Positions 54,378-63,482 of a stretch of DNA of 64,000 nt are shown here, piece by piece. A program made the position numbers and the translations under genes. This stretch comes from Asticcacaulis endophyticus (GTDB lineage Bacteria; Pseudomonadota; Alphaproteobacteria; Caulobacterales; Caulobacteraceae). Within the stretch, counting starts at the first letter, position 1, and each line of letters starts with the position of its first letter. Where the stretch lies: contig NZ_BMZB01000001.1 of NCBI RefSeq assembly GCF_014652575.1, forward strand, positions 62,001 to 126,000, given 5' to 3'. The notes beneath the pieces are model-generated. The model made no database searches and was not told the origin of the DNA. It was given only the letters and a program-made list of their open reading frames with translations.

Positions 54378-54424
54378 TTCGCGCCAGCCCCCGCCCTCCA
54401 TAACCGGGGCCGGAGACACTTATT

Positions 54425-55312
54425 ATGACCACCACAACCCTTACCCAAACGAGCGTTCGCAACGATGCCTGGATCAGCGGCGGCCTCGCCGTTGTGGCTT
54501 TCAGCGGCTCACTGCCCGCCACGCGCATCGCCGTACTCGACATGTCGCCCTGGTTCCTGACGGGGGCACGCGCCACGATTGCCGCCGTTCTGGGGGTTCT
54601 GTGCCTGTGGGCCTTTCGCGCTCCGTGGCCAAAAAAGAGCGAGATCGGGTCGTTGCTGATCGTCGCAGGCGGCACCGTGATCGGCTTTCCCCTCCTGACG
54701 GCCATCGCGTTGCAAACGGTCTCTTCAGTTCATTCGATCGTCTTTACCGGATTGCTGCCGCTATCGACCGCCCTGTTTGCGACCCTCCTGGGTGAAAAGC
54801 GTCCGACGAAGATGTTCTGGCTGTTCTCAGGCCTTGGGGCCGCTTGCATACTGGCCTTTGCGGCCGTTCAGGGCTTTGCCGTATCGCCCATGGGCGATCT
54901 TCTGATGCTGGCGGCGATCATCGTGTGCGGGCTCGGCTATGCCGAAGGCGGACGGCTCGGCCGCCGCTTGGGCGGGTGGCAGGTCATCTGCTGGGCACTG
55001 CTGATCGCCCTGCCCGTCATGGGCCCGGTAATGATGCTGACCCTGCCTGCTGATATGGCCGCGATCTCATGGCCCGCCTGGCTTGGGCTTGGTTATGTTT
55101 CAATCTTTTCGATGCTGATCGGGTTTTTCTTCTGGTATCGCGGCCTGTCGCTGGGGGGTATTGCCGCGATCGGTCAGTTGCAGTTGATCCAGCCGTTTCT
55201 GGCGCTCATTCTGGCGGCGCTGCTGCTGAAAGAGCCGGTCGGGCTGTCGGTCTTGGCGGTCATGCTGGCCATTGTTGCCTGCGTCTTCGGGGCCCGCAAA
55301 TTCTCAGGTTGA
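54425..55312 (+). CDS. EamA-family (DMT) exporter
   Basis: 295 aa with about ten hydrophobic segments in two repeats, each an EamA domain (first about 15-145, second about 160-290; ALSIG-like end GGIAAIGQLQLIQPFLALILAALLLKEPV). Inner-membrane exporter of amino acids or small metabolites. It is divergent from, and likely controlled by, the MocR regulator at 52940-54319. Confidence 0.88.
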   Translation: MTTTTLTQTSVRNDAWISGGLAVVAFSGSLPATRIAVLDMSPWFLTGARATIAAVLGVLCLWAFRAPWPKKSEIGSLLIVAGGTVIGFPLLTAIALQTVSSVHSIVFTGLLPLSTALFATLLGEKRPTKMFWLFSGLGAACILAFAAVQGFAVSPMGDLLMLAAIIVCGLGYAEGGRLGRRLGGWQVICWALLIALPVMGPVMMLTLPADMAAISWPAWLGLGYVSIFSMLIGFFFWYRGLSLGGIAAIGQLQLIQPFLALILAALLLKEPVGLSVLAVMLAIVACVFGARKFSG

Positions 55313-55398
55313 TAACCTGACGCGCGACACAAACCTCGCGCAATAGTGGTATTCAATTTGCAGTCTTCCCGCTTTGCAGCATCAAAACGGGACGGCAC

Positions 55399-56565
55399 AT
55401 GAGTACCTCGGCCATATCGACATCAACAAAGCCAGCCAAAGCGGTGACGCAAGGCGCGATAGGCGATGTCGCACGCGGCCTCAGCATCTTGCTGGTTCTG
55501 CTGGTCCATTGCCTTGTTATCTTCACCTATCCGGGTAGTGGCCGCCCCCTGGATGTTCCGGCCTTTGAAACATCGCGCGTCATTTCAACCTTTATCATGC
55601 CTGCCTTTTACTTCATTTCGGGACTGTCAGCCCTTGGGTTGGCGTCACGGTCTATGCGTAAGATCACGACATCAGCCCTGCGCTTTATCCTGCTGGCCTT
55701 TGTGACCCAGCTACTGGCGGCGCCTTTGCTGCTCATTGCCAATCCCGGCATGGACTGGCTGACCCTGAGCGTTAAGATCATCCGCCCCTTACTGACCGGA
55801 AAAGATTTCATATTGGTGGTGACGTGGTTTTTTGTCTCTCTGGCCGGCGTGCAGGTCCTGGCGTGGCTATATCTGCGCCAAAGCCTGTGGATCAAGCTGG
55901 GCGTGGTCGCTATTGTCATTGCCGCATACCTGATGACCACTCTGACCGGAAAAACCTGGTTCATGATGCATACCTGGGCGATTGGCTTGCTGTTCTTTCT
56001 GGCCGGGCGCGCATATGCCAAAAGACCGGTGATAAACCTGCCCCCGCTCTATGCGCTGGCCGTATCGGTCATAAGCCTTTTTGTCCTCACCCTGTTCTAC
56101 GACCTGAATAAGGGCTGTGCGTTCAGCCCGACTGAGGTCTGTGATATCCCAAGCGGCTATCCCCGCTTTTATATTGATGTCGTCTATGGCCAGTTTGGCT
56201 TCATGCCCTATTTTCTGCTTTGCGCCGTAATCGGCATCATAGGCCTGATGACCTTGTCTATGTGCCTGAGCCACACGAAATACGCGCCGAACATCGCCCG
56301 CATAGGCAAGAATACGCTGGTGTTGCTAATGATTAATGGCGTGTTTGTGGCCCTGTCGCCATCGCTGCTGGCCGACATCATACCAACCCTTCCGGATACC
56401 TGGATATTATCCTTGGCGTTGGTCGCCGCCCAGGTGGCGCTCTATCCCATTATGTCCAAGCCGATCAATAATTTGCTGCATATATGCTCAAACTGGGCAG
56501 ACAAGATCACCCATCTGGTGATCAGTAAATCCCCAAAGCCGATACAAGCCCTGCTGTCCAAATAG
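55399..56565 (+). CDS. Acyltransferase-3-family membrane protein
   Basis: 388 aa with about ten hydrophobic segments. ARGLSILLVLLVHCLVIF near the N terminus resembles the R-G-x-A-x-x-x-V-x-x-x-H opening of acyltransferase 3 (OafA/NodX type), the His being the probable catalytic residue, and FIMPAFYFISGL matches the following helix. Such proteins acetylate sugars of exported glycans. No polysaccharide genes are adjacent, so the acceptor is unknown. Confidence 0.78.
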   Translation: MSTSAISTSTKPAKAVTQGAIGDVARGLSILLVLLVHCLVIFTYPGSGRPLDVPAFETSRVISTFIMPAFYFISGLSALGLASRSMRKITTSALRFILLAFVTQLLAAPLLLIANPGMDWLTLSVKIIRPLLTGKDFILVVTWFFVSLAGVQVLAWLYLRQSLWIKLGVVAIVIAAYLMTTLTGKTWFMMHTWAIGLLFFLAGRAYAKRPVINLPPLYALAVSVISLFVLTLFYDLNKGCAFSPTEVCDIPSGYPRFYIDVVYGQFGFMPYFLLCAVIGIIGLMTLSMCLSHTKYAPNIARIGKNTLVLLMINGVFVALSPSLLADIIPTLPDTWILSLALVAAQVALYPIMSKPINNLLHICSNWADKITHLVISKSPKPIQALLSK

Positions 56566-56729
56566 CCCCCCCCTTCAGACCGGGTTCCTGACCGCCTTTC
56601 GGCGCGGTACCGGGTTGCGGCATAAGGGCTTGGCACACAAAGACTCGCCTTTTTTCGGTCTTTATTCTAAGATTTATGGTTAAGGCAAGACTGGGTTTGG
56701 GGAGAAACCACGACCAGAGAGAATATTAG

Positions 56730-57293
56730 ATGAAACATTTTAAGCCTGTCGCCGCCCTTATTGCGCTCCCGTTGATGCTCAGCCTCACGGCCTGCGCCAG
56801 TCATAAGTATGTCGACGAAAAGATCGGTGCCGCCAATAGCCGCATGGATCAGCAGGACTCCCGTCTTACCCAACTTGATGCAACCACTCAGGATGCGCTT
56901 AACCGCGCCACCGCCGCCGGTAAGCTGGCGGAGGGTAAGTTTGTCTATTCGGTGGTACTGACCGACGATTCCGTCAAGTTCGATACCGGCAAAGCCGTCC
57001 TGTCTGATGAAGCTAGGGCGACGCTGGCGCAACTGGCCGAACGGCTCAAGACCGACAACAAGAACGTCTATCTTGAAGTTCAGGGCTATACCGATTCCAC
57101 CGGCACGGACGACCTCAACTACAAGCTGGGGGCTGAACGCGCCGACAGCGTGCGCCGCTTCCTGAACACGCAGGGTTTGGCGCTGAACCGGATGTCGTCG
57201 ATCTCCTATGGCTCGGAACAGCCTGTGGCCGGCAACGATACGTCTGCGGGCCGCTCCGCTAACCGCCGCGTGGTGATTGTGGTTCTGTCGTAA
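56730..57293 (+). CDS. OmpA-family outer-membrane lipoprotein
   Basis: 187 aa. Lipoprotein signal with lipobox LTAC (Cys22), a coiled-coil-like stretch (YVDEKIGAANSRMDQQDSRL, about 26-60), and a C-terminal OmpA peptidoglycan-binding domain (about 80-187): VKFDTGKAVL, LEVQGYTDSTGTDDLN and ENRRVVI-like SANRRVVIVVL. It tethers the outer membrane to peptidoglycan. A terminator follows 22 bp behind the stop. Confidence 0.9.
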   Translation: MKHFKPVAALIALPLMLSLTACASHKYVDEKIGAANSRMDQQDSRLTQLDATTQDALNRATAAGKLAEGKFVYSVVLTDDSVKFDTGKAVLSDEARATLAQLAERLKTDNKNVYLEVQGYTDSTGTDDLNYKLGAERADSVRRFLNTQGLALNRMSSISYGSEQPVAGNDTSAGRSANRRVVIVVLS

Positions 57294-57314
57294 GGATTTA
57301 ACGCCAATATATAT

Positions 57315-57352
57315 AAAGCCCGCGTCTTCTTAACCACAGGCGCGGGCTTTGT
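57315..57352 (+). terminator. Rho-independent terminator of the OmpA gene
   Basis: AAAGCCCGCG and CGCGGGCTTT form a 10-bp stem around a 16-nt loop, followed by a short T-rich run (TTTGTTATGTTT). Confidence 0.85.
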
Positions 57353-57362
57353 TATGTTTAAG

Positions 57363-57421
57363 AACTCCCCCTGAGGCAGGGGAGCTTGAAATGAAACCCT
57401 GTTTCATTTCAAGAGGGGGTT
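57363..57421. repeat. Intergenic palindromic element
   Basis: A 12-bp hairpin TTGAAATGAAAC / GTTTCATTTCAA (57386-57412, 3-nt loop) is enclosed by CTCCCC / GGGGAG and AACTCCCCCT / GAGGGGGTT pairings. It lies between the convergent OmpA and kinase genes, behind the OmpA terminator, and shares the CCCCCT-rich style of the clusters at 11.4 and 29.5 kb. Confidence 0.7.
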
Positions 57422-57438
57422 AAGGCAACACCCGGTCG

Positions 57439-59313
57439 CTACGACCGTGGGGGGCGGATGATAAAGTCGGAAAAGCCGCCCGGGTCGGACTGAGCTCCCC
57501 CCTCAGCGGAGGCGGTGGATGTGCTGACGTGATCCAGTATCCGGGTGCGGACATGGCGCGCATCAAAGGCGGTGATGGCGTCATCCCCGGCCTGTGAGGC
57601 AGTGGACACCGCATTAATCTCAACCGGCCCCGCTTCTTCGGATATGATGGGCAGGATCACGCTGACACTGGTGCCGACGCCGAGCGTGCTCTCGATCGTC
57701 ATCGACCCGCCATGCAGATGGGCCAGCGATTTGACCAGCGATAGCCCAAGGCCGGTGCCGCCGGCTTTTTGCGCGTTAGATCCGCCCTGCTCATAGGGCT
57801 GGCCCAGGCGGGTCAGGTCAGCGGGGGAAATACCGGTGCCGGTGTCGGTGATATTGATCTCTAGCCTGTCGGCGCCTACCACATTGAGCATCAGGGTCAC
57901 CTGCCCACCCGCCGGGGTAAAACGCACGGCATTGGTCAGCAGGTTCAGGCAGATCTGTTTCAGGGCGCGTTTATCGGCCTTAACCGCAATCGGACTGTGG
58001 GGCAGAACCGACTTGATGCGCACCCCGCCGGTGCCCTCAGTTGCTCCCGGCTCAGCCATGTTCTGAATCATGTTTTGGGCTTGCGCTCGCACGATACGCA
58101 GGGCTGCGGACACCGGTTCACGGGCGTCGAACGCCTCAATCGACAGCGTATATTTCTGGGCCTCGATCTTTGAGACATCGAGCACATCATTGATCAGATC
58201 AAGCACATGCTGGCCCGACTCGAAGATAAGTTGAGAATATTCAGCATATTTCGCCGACAGAGGCCCGAACATCTTTTGGCGCATGATGTCAGAAAAACCG
58301 ATGACGGCATTGAGCGGCGTGCGCAATTCGTGGCTCATACTGGCCAGAAACTCGGACTTAGACTGATTAAGGCCCTCGGCCTCGACCTTGGCTTGCTCAA
58401 GCGCCACCTCACGGCCATGGGTGAGCGAAGCATCGCTCATCACCCCGTAAAGCCGCCCGTCAGGCCCGCGCCGCAAACTAAGATGCAGATAATGGTCCAG
58501 CGCTGCATGGGGCGTAAAGCCGACCTCCGACCGGCCAAGGCTGGTGGCCTGCTCGACCGACAGGGCCACCGCCACCCGGTCCGGCACATGGGCGCAGGCG
58601 GTCAGGCCATGCTCCATCATCAGACGGATATCAAGCCCCGCCGGCGCCTCGCCATAGGCCGACAACACCTGTCCGCCCTCATCAAAGGTCAGGATCAGGC
58701 ACGGCTGCTCGGTCAACTGGGTCAGCAACCGTTCATGGGCGTCTTCGGCATCGCGCGCCCGCTCCACCCGTGCGCGCAGGGCGGGCATCAGGGCCAGCGA
58801 CAGCCCGACCATTACACTCAACAGCGACAGGAACGACAGCCAGAAGCCTTCCTGATCATCGGGGATGCGGATATTTTGGGAAACGCTCAAAAACGTCGCA
58901 ATCAGCAAGCACATGAACGACAGGCTGGCCCCCAGCGAGATCAGCACCCGCTGATTGAACGCCACAGCCGCCGCCAGGGGTGCGGCTATCCACACCGCTA
59001 ACGGCCCGGCCACGCCGCCGGTTAAGCCGACCGCGATCAGGCTGCACAGGCTCCAGATCCACAACAGAATCTGACGCCGGCGCAAGCTATCGTTCGACAG
59101 CAGGAATATACCGCACAGGCCGGGAATGGCGCCCGCCACCATGGCGCCTACCACAAATGAGGTCGTGGTGAGAAACAACATCCCCGCCAGCCCCATCAGG
59201 GCCAGGGTCGACCAGCCCAGATGCCACAGAACGACACTGACCCGCAGCGGGTTGCGGGCCACAGTCAGGCCAGTCAAAGGCGACGTCGATGAGGGTTTCG
59301 GCGCATCAATCAT
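57439..59313 (-). CDS. Membrane sensor histidine kinase (DivJ-like architecture)
   Basis: 624 aa from ATG 59313 (upstream frame lacks a better start, Shine-Dalgarno weak). About six hydrophobic segments (25-185), a linker and PAS-like region (200-320), His[29 protein letters not shown] with phospho-His, HATPase_c with [28 protein letters not shown] and [13 protein letters not shown], and a 70-residue tail. The topology and the [31 protein letters not shown] stretch recall DivJ/PleC-type cell-fate kinases of Caulobacter; this is resemblance, not proof. No receiver domain is fused. It is divergent from a related soluble kinase. Confidence 0.88.
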   Translation of the reverse strand: MIDAPKPSSTSPLTGLTVARNPLRVSVVLWHLGWSTLALMGLAGMLFLTTTSFVVGAMVAGAIPGLCGIFLLSNDSLRRRQILLWIWSLCSLIAVGLTGGVAGPLAVWIAAPLAAAVAFNQRVLISLGASLSFMCLLIATFLSVSQNIRIPDDQEGFWLSFLSLLSVMVGLSLALMPALRARVERARDAEDAHERLLTQLTEQPCLILTFDEGGQVLSAYGEAPAGLDIRLMMEHGLTACAHVPDRVAVALSVEQATSLGRSEVGFTPHAALDHYLHLSLRRGPDGRLYGVMSDASLTHGREVALEQAKVEAEGLNQSKSEFLASMSHELRTPLNAVIGFSDIMRQKMFGPLSAKYAEYSQLIFESGQHVLDLINDVLDVSKIEAQKYTLSIEAFDAREPVSAALRIVRAQAQNMIQNMAEPGATEGTGGVRIKSVLPHSPIAVKADKRALKQICLNLLTNAVRFTPAGGQVTLMLNVVGADRLEINITDTGTGISPADLTRLGQPYEQGGSNAQKAGGTGLGLSLVKSLAHLHGGSMTIESTLGVGTSVSVILPIISEEAGPVEINAVSTASQAGDDAITAFDARHVRTRILDHVSTSTASAEGGAQSDPGGFSDFIIRPPRS

Positions 59314-59550
59314 AAACTTAAGCACACCACAGAATCTGTGATAAGGCCACCGCCGGTTAAGCTTAACAGAGGCGCAATATCTTATTTTTAACAGATGTGA
59401 CATTAACGAACAAAGTTGAATACAGCCAAAACTCTCACTCATTGGGGGAAAGCGGCGATATATCCATGCCCGCACTTACCCACCGCTTACCCCCGCAAAA
59501 ATTGGCCGGGGCTTAAACCCCATTTAAGCATGTTGTGTTAGGGTGCCCTC

Positions 59551-60339
59551 ATGTCTTTATCCCTGCGACACCTTCAGGCACCGGAAATTACCGACAATGC
59601 CCCCGCTGCAGAGCCCGGTCACCGCGTGTTATCCGGCGATGATCCGGCCGATGGCGGGCGTGCGTTTCTGCGCATGGTCAGCCATGAACTGAGGACGCCG
59701 CTCAATTCGATCATCGGCTTTTCCGAAGTCCTGCGTCACGAACATTTCGGCCCGCTGGGCTCGCCGCAGTACCATGAATATGCCGGGATCATTCACGACA
59801 GCGGCCGCAGGCTGCTGGGGCTGTTTGATGATGTGCTGGAAATCGTGCGCCTGCAAGGCGGCAATGCCGATCTGGTCTGCGCCCGCCAGCCGGTTCTGCC
59901 GTGTCTGGAAGACGCCCTGCTCGGCCACGCCGGACGGGCCGAAGCGCGCAATGTCCGTTTTAGTCTGCGCCTCAAGGATGAGGACTTAAGCGGCCATTTC
60001 GACGCCCGCGCGGTCGGCATATGCCTTGATCACCTGATCGATAACGCCCTCAACCACGCCCCCGAAGGCTCGCTGATCGAGGTCTCGGCCAAGGCGGTGG
60101 GTGAGGATATCGACATTTGGGTGTTCAATGTCGGGGGGGCCCCCACAGTGGAAGAGATTGACCGGCTGATGCGGCCGTTTGAAATCGGCCCCAAGGCCCC
60201 TGGCCGCAGCCAGCCCGGCGCAGGTCTCGGTTGGGCGATCGTAAAGCTGTACTGTCAGGCGATGGGCGGCGATTTTAAGGTCACGACGTCGCCCGGTCTG
60301 GGGCTTAAGGCCATTTTGCGCTTGAAATCACAGCCCTGA
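59551..60339 (+). CDS. Soluble histidine kinase without sensor, altered G1 box
   Basis: 262 aa. His[25 protein letters not shown] (about 38-60) with phospho-His, N box CLDHLIDNALNHAPEGS, then VFNVGGAP where D-x-G-x-G is expected, so the adenine-contacting Asp is Asn, and GAGLGWAIVKLY as G2 box. No membrane or sensory domain is present beyond a 35-residue N terminus. The dimerisation domain is closely similar to the neighbouring kinase (HFGPL...YHEYAGIIHDSG against MFGPL...[12 protein letters not shown]), so the two look like divergent paralogues. It may act as phosphatase or phosphotransfer partner. Confidence 0.85.
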   Translation: MSLSLRHLQAPEITDNAPAAEPGHRVLSGDDPADGGRAFLRMVSHELRTPLNSIIGFSEVLRHEHFGPLGSPQYHEYAGIIHDSGRRLLGLFDDVLEIVRLQGGNADLVCARQPVLPCLEDALLGHAGRAEARNVRFSLRLKDEDLSGHFDARAVGICLDHLIDNALNHAPEGSLIEVSAKAVGEDIDIWVFNVGGAPTVEEIDRLMRPFEIGPKAPGRSQPGAGLGWAIVKLYCQAMGGDFKVTTSPGLGLKAILRLKSQP

Positions 60340-60378
60340 AGGGTCACATCCGGGGAAAGTGTATAGGTTCCCCTGAAT

Positions 60379-60789
60379 ATGTCTGAATTTACTGCGCGCC
60401 TCGATGATCTCAATGATGAGTTTGAACTCTTCGACGACTGGGAAGAGCGCTATAAATATATCATCGATCTGGGCAAGGACATGGCCCCTCTGACTCTGTC
60501 CGAAAAAACCGAGACCAATAAGGTGCGCGGCTGCGCCAGTCAGGTCTGGCTGGTCATCGATGATGCGCCGGATGGTATCCTGCGTTTTCGCGGCGATTCC
60601 GACGCCTTTATCGTCAAGGGCCTGATTGCGCTGTTGTCGCGTTTGCTGAACGGTCTGTCGCATGAAGCGATTCAAGGTTTTTCGATCCGCGATACGCTGA
60701 ATAAACTTGGCCTGAATGAAGCTTTGTCGTCCCAGCGCACCAATGGGCTGATGTCGATGGTCGAGCGCCTGAAACACGCCACGGCTTGA
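60379..60789 (+). CDS. sufE: SufE-family sulfur acceptor
   Basis: 136 aa, family-typical. NKVRGCASQVWLV carries the sulfur-accepting Cys52, and the fold opens DEFELFDDWEERYKYIIDLG. SufE takes persulfide from SufS in iron-sulfur cluster assembly. It follows the soluble kinase by 39 bp on the same strand. Its stop codon is inside a 13-bp hairpin (60783-60814). No suf operon genes are adjacent. Confidence 0.93.
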   Translation: MSEFTARLDDLNDEFELFDDWEERYKYIIDLGKDMAPLTLSEKTETNKVRGCASQVWLVIDDAPDGILRFRGDSDAFIVKGLIALLSRLLNGLSHEAIQGFSIRDTLNKLGLNEALSSQRTNGLMSMVERLKHATA

Positions 60790-60814
60790 GCGGAATGATT
60801 TTTCCGCTCAAGCC
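60783..60814. repeat. Hairpin overlapping the sufE stop codon
   Basis: GGCTTGAGCGGAA, a 6-nt loop and TTCCGCTCAAGCC form a perfect 13-bp stem that includes the sufE TGA (60787-60789). More dyads follow (GGTGGC-GTA-GCCACC near 60835-60850). No T-run follows, so it is a weak terminator at best, possibly mRNA-stabilising. Confidence 0.75.
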
Positions 60815-60871
60815 GCCATTGAGGCGGCGGCCAAGGTGGCGTAGCCACCGCCCGGCGAGGGACTTAATGAA

Positions 60872-61348
60872 TTATATCCCGTAATAAACGGCCAGCCGCT
60901 CCAGCGCGTCGCGGACGGAGACCTTACCCTGACCACGCGGCAGGCTGTAATCGCGCTCCAGAACCGGCAGGGTCAGGCCCTCTTGCATCAGACGGCGGAT
61001 CATATCCCCCGACTGATGGCCCAGATGGCAGATCGCCCCTTCATAGGCCGCCCGCGCCTTAAGGCGGAACATCGGCTCATCGACCCTTAAGCGCGCCGGA
61101 TTACCGTCCGCGCCAAAGGCTCGCCAGTCCGTCCCTGCCGGAGCGGTGACAAATCCGGCCCGGAAATCGCGGGCTAGTTGCTCAAACGCTGCCTTATGCC
61201 GCATCTGTAGCAGAGGCCCGCCTTCGGCGCTTTTCAACCGCGCAAGGGCCGACAAAGGCCTTAGGGCCAGGATTTCCGATGGCGCGGGTTCGGACGAAAG
61301 CGGCTGGGCGTCACGGCGCTGCCCGATCGACTGCAACAGTTTAAACAT
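60872..61348 (-). CDS. DUF6456-type protein
   Basis: 158 aa from ATG 61348 (GAGCGGGTG upstream). The C-terminal two thirds match the DUF6456 pattern: A-E-Q-L-A-R-D-F-type helix, DWRAFGADG, RLKARAAYEGAICHLGHQSGDMIRRLMQEGLTLPVLERDYSLPRGQGKVSVRDALERLAVYYG (quoted here only by its position, about 95-158). Alphaproteobacterial, possibly DNA-binding. It lies 63 bp behind the DnaA-domain-IV protein on the same strand. Confidence 0.75.
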   Translation of the reverse strand: MFKLLQSIGQRRDAQPLSSEPAPSEILALRPLSALARLKSAEGGPLLQMRHKAAFEQLARDFRAGFVTAPAGTDWRAFGADGNPARLRVDEPMFRLKARAAYEGAICHLGHQSGDMIRRLMQEGLTLPVLERDYSLPRGQGKVSVRDALERLAVYYGI

Positions 61349-61410
61349 GACACCCGCTCGTCTTAAAATCTGTGCTTTATCATAGGCCAAAGAGGTTAAT
61401 TTTTAGGCCC

Positions 61411-61842
61411 TCAGCACACTATGGCCAAAGGTTCCGGCGCGTTTTTCAGGCACGCTTCCAGCTTATCCAACTCAAGGTCAAAGCGGCGATCATCACGCAA
61501 ATCCTCGATCAGGCGGCACGCATGACCCGCCGTCGTGCGATCGCGTTTGAATGCCGCCCCAATCCGCGCCAGCGGCCACTGATAGGTGATATAGGCCAGA
61601 TACATGGCCACCTGCCGCGCCCGCGCCGCACCGGCATGATTACGCGATGACGATAAAATCTCAGCCGCCGGTATGCCCGTGGCATGCGATACCACATCGA
61701 TGATAAACAAGGCCTTGGCGCGATCCTTCAGCGCCTGCATATCCTGCCCGGTCAGGCGCTCCACAGACGGCGCTGCCCCTTCGCTCCGCACCGCGACCGC
61801 CGCCCTGGCCGCACGGGCGGCACTGAAAATCCCAATTGTCAT
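61411..61842 (-). CDS. DnaA domain-IV-like protein lacking the AAA+ ATPase
   Basis: 143 aa from ATG 61842. Residues about 50-135 match DnaA domain IV: IIDVVSHATGIPAAEILSSSRN, then ARQVAMYLAYITYQWPLARIG and FKRDRTTAGHACRLIEDL, including the R-D-R/H-T-T segment that reads DnaA boxes (H replaced by R). There is no AAA+ domain. It may compete for or read DnaA-box-like sites as a regulator. The 251-bp upstream gap is AT-rich. Neighbours (DUF6456, PAS_5, MucR) are regulators. Confidence 0.8.
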   Translation of the reverse strand: MTIGIFSAARAARAAVAVRSEGAAPSVERLTGQDMQALKDRAKALFIIDVVSHATGIPAAEILSSSRNHAGAARARQVAMYLAYITYQWPLARIGAAFKRDRTTAGHACRLIEDLRDDRRFDLELDKLEACLKNAPEPLAIVC

Positions 61843-61908
61843 TATCACACCATCTTTTATTAAGGCGGCCCCGAGCCGCGGTACAAACCACAGCATAGAC
61901 ACGCCCAA

Positions 61909-62060
61909 AGATTAGAGGATAACTTTCCTATATAAAATAAAAAATAGGCTTAAATGCCTAAATTTTATTCGCGCATAGATTGCCAAACGATTCAAAATTA
62001 TGGAAAAACAATTTTTGATAAATTAAAAATAGGCGAAAAATCCTATTGCACGACTGCGGA
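61909..62060. other. AT-rich intergenic segment
   Basis: The gap between the DnaA-like gene and the PAS_5 gene has long A/T runs (TATATAAAATAAAAAATAGG, and AAACAATTTTTGATAAATTAA). No gene is convincing. AT-rich tracts with T-A steps are the kind of target bound by MucR-type proteins, and mucR lies 0.8 kb away; a promoter here for the DnaA-like gene is inferred. Confidence 0.45.
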
Positions 62061-62093
62061 TGGCCCGCCCATAAGGCCCATGATCGCCGTGAG

Positions 62094-62627
62094 TCAGGCC
62101 GCGCGAATCCCGCTGGTAGGGGCTTCAAGACGCCCGATCATGGCATCATGGCCCAGAATCATATCAACCTTAACCCCATCGCTGGCCAGCGGCAGACGCA
62201 GCCAGAACAGGCTCAGGCCCCGTGCCCCGCGCCAGGCCATGGAGTGTAAGCCCACATTAGGCTTACGGGTGGTGGCGACCAGCGACAATTCTTCGGCCCA
62301 GTACATGGCCTCATTAATTGTATATATCTCATCGAAGGTCTTGCCGGTGATTTCAGTGCCGTAGGCGCTGAATAATTCCGTTCCGGCCAGTCGCTGACGA
62401 AAGGCTTCCGGCGGGAGAATATGACGGTCATCCGCCGGATAGCTGTCAGAAACATCAATCAGGCTGATGGTCGGCAGGAGTTTGCGCAAGGCACACGGAT
62501 CTATATCGGCCCGTGCGGGCAGTCGTCCGGGCTTACGAAGGCCCTTCCAGTAACGGAAGATGTCTTCGTGGCCGCGTAAAGCCGATGCCATTTCAGCCGC
62601 TATACCCGCCATAACAAAACGCGCCAC
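62094..62627 (-). CDS. PAS_5-family protein
   Basis: 177 aa. YWKGLRKPGRLPARADIDPCALRKLLPTISLIDV (residues about 26-59) is the hallmark of the alphaproteobacterial PAS_5 family (R-x(2)-x-L-P-x-R-x-D-I-D-P), followed by a single PAS-like fold with FRQRLAGTELFSAYGTEITGK. No output domain is attached, so it probably works as an interaction partner. Its promoter side faces mucR. Confidence 0.82.
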   Translation of the reverse strand: MARFVMAGIAAEMASALRGHEDIFRYWKGLRKPGRLPARADIDPCALRKLLPTISLIDVSDSYPADDRHILPPEAFRQRLAGTELFSAYGTEITGKTFDEIYTINEAMYWAEELSLVATTRKPNVGLHSMAWRGARGLSLFWLRLPLASDGVKVDMILGHDAMIGRLEAPTSGIRAA

Positions 62628-62803
62628 TACCCCTTATGCACGGACGACACCCACCGTCCGTCAACCTGCCCCGAATCGCACGAATCACCAGTATTCCGCG
62701 CACGATCAAAACGAATCACCTAAATTTACCTTCTCTTAAGGGGTGATTCTTTGGCAAGCAAAAAAGGGTTAACGCGACCTCTCTGTTGGTAAAAAGACAC
62801 AAA

Positions 62804-62838
62804 AAAGGCGCCTTAATCTCAGTTATGGCGCCTTTAGC
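62804..62838 (-). terminator. Rho-independent terminator of mucR
   Basis: AAAGGCGCC and GGCGCCTTT form a 9-bp stem; on the minus strand it is followed by TTTTTTGTG. It lies 35 bp past the mucR stop. Confidence 0.85.
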
Positions 62839-62872
62839 ATTAATTATCGATAGGAAGATATTGAGACGAGCT

Positions 62873-63301
62873 TTACTTTACGACGCGGGTTTTGCGTGCA
62901 ACCTGACGGCCACCCTGGCCCAGGCCCATCTTTTTGGCCAGATCCGAACGGGCCTTGGCATAGTTTGGCGCGACCATCGGATAGTCCTTCGGCAAGCCCC
63001 ACTTGGCGCGATATTCTTCAGGCGACATATTGTACTTGGTGCGCAGGTGACGCTTGAGCGACTTGAACTTGCGACCGTCCTCAAGACAGACAATATGATC
63101 AGAAGAAATCGACTTCTTTACCGATACCGCAGGCTCTTTCGGCGCTTCGATCTTGGTTTCTTCGCCGGTAGTTATGCTGTTGAGGGCGGCATATACATTC
63201 TGGATCAGGGACGGCAACTCACTGGCCGGCACAGAATTATTACCAACATAGGCCGAAACAATGTCCGCCGTCATATCAATGGTGTCTGTCTTGTTGTCCA
63301 T
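62873..63301 (-). CDS. mucR: MucR/Ros-family transcriptional regulator
   Basis: 142 aa. VCLEDGRKFKSLKRHLRTKYNMSPEEYRAKWGLPKDYPMVAPNYA (residues about 76-120) is the MucR zinc-finger consensus: Cys and His ligands plus the conserved YRAKWGLP. The N-terminal part (1-60) is the oligomerisation region. MucR proteins repress AT-rich promoters and control surface, motility and cell-cycle genes in alphaproteobacteria. Inverted repeats upstream (63396-63417) suggest autoregulation. Confidence 0.93.
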   Translation of the reverse strand: MDNKTDTIDMTADIVSAYVGNNSVPASELPSLIQNVYAALNSITTGEETKIEAPKEPAVSVKKSISSDHIVCLEDGRKFKSLKRHLRTKYNMSPEEYRAKWGLPKDYPMVAPNYAKARSDLAKKMGLGQGGRQVARKTRVVK

Positions 63302-63395
63302 TACACAAATCCCGTGAATTCGCCTGAAATATCAACTTTAGTTCGCGCTTTAACTAAGCCATGACTTTTGATTATTCAAGTCTTCAACAGAAAAA

Positions 63396-63417
63396 ATATT
63401 CACATCGTGGTGAATAT
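63396..63417. promoter_or_regulatory. Inverted repeat upstream of mucR
   Basis: ATATTCAC-ATCGTG-GTGAATAT, 8-bp arms, centred 105 bp upstream of the mucR start. A second dyad ACTTAC-N7-GTAAGT lies at 63429-63447. Candidate operator for MucR or another regulator. Confidence 0.5.
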
Positions 63418-63482
63418 GGGAATGCATTACTTACAAAAACCGTAAGTTGACGCAAGGTCATCCTGCGTAAAAATCATCACCG

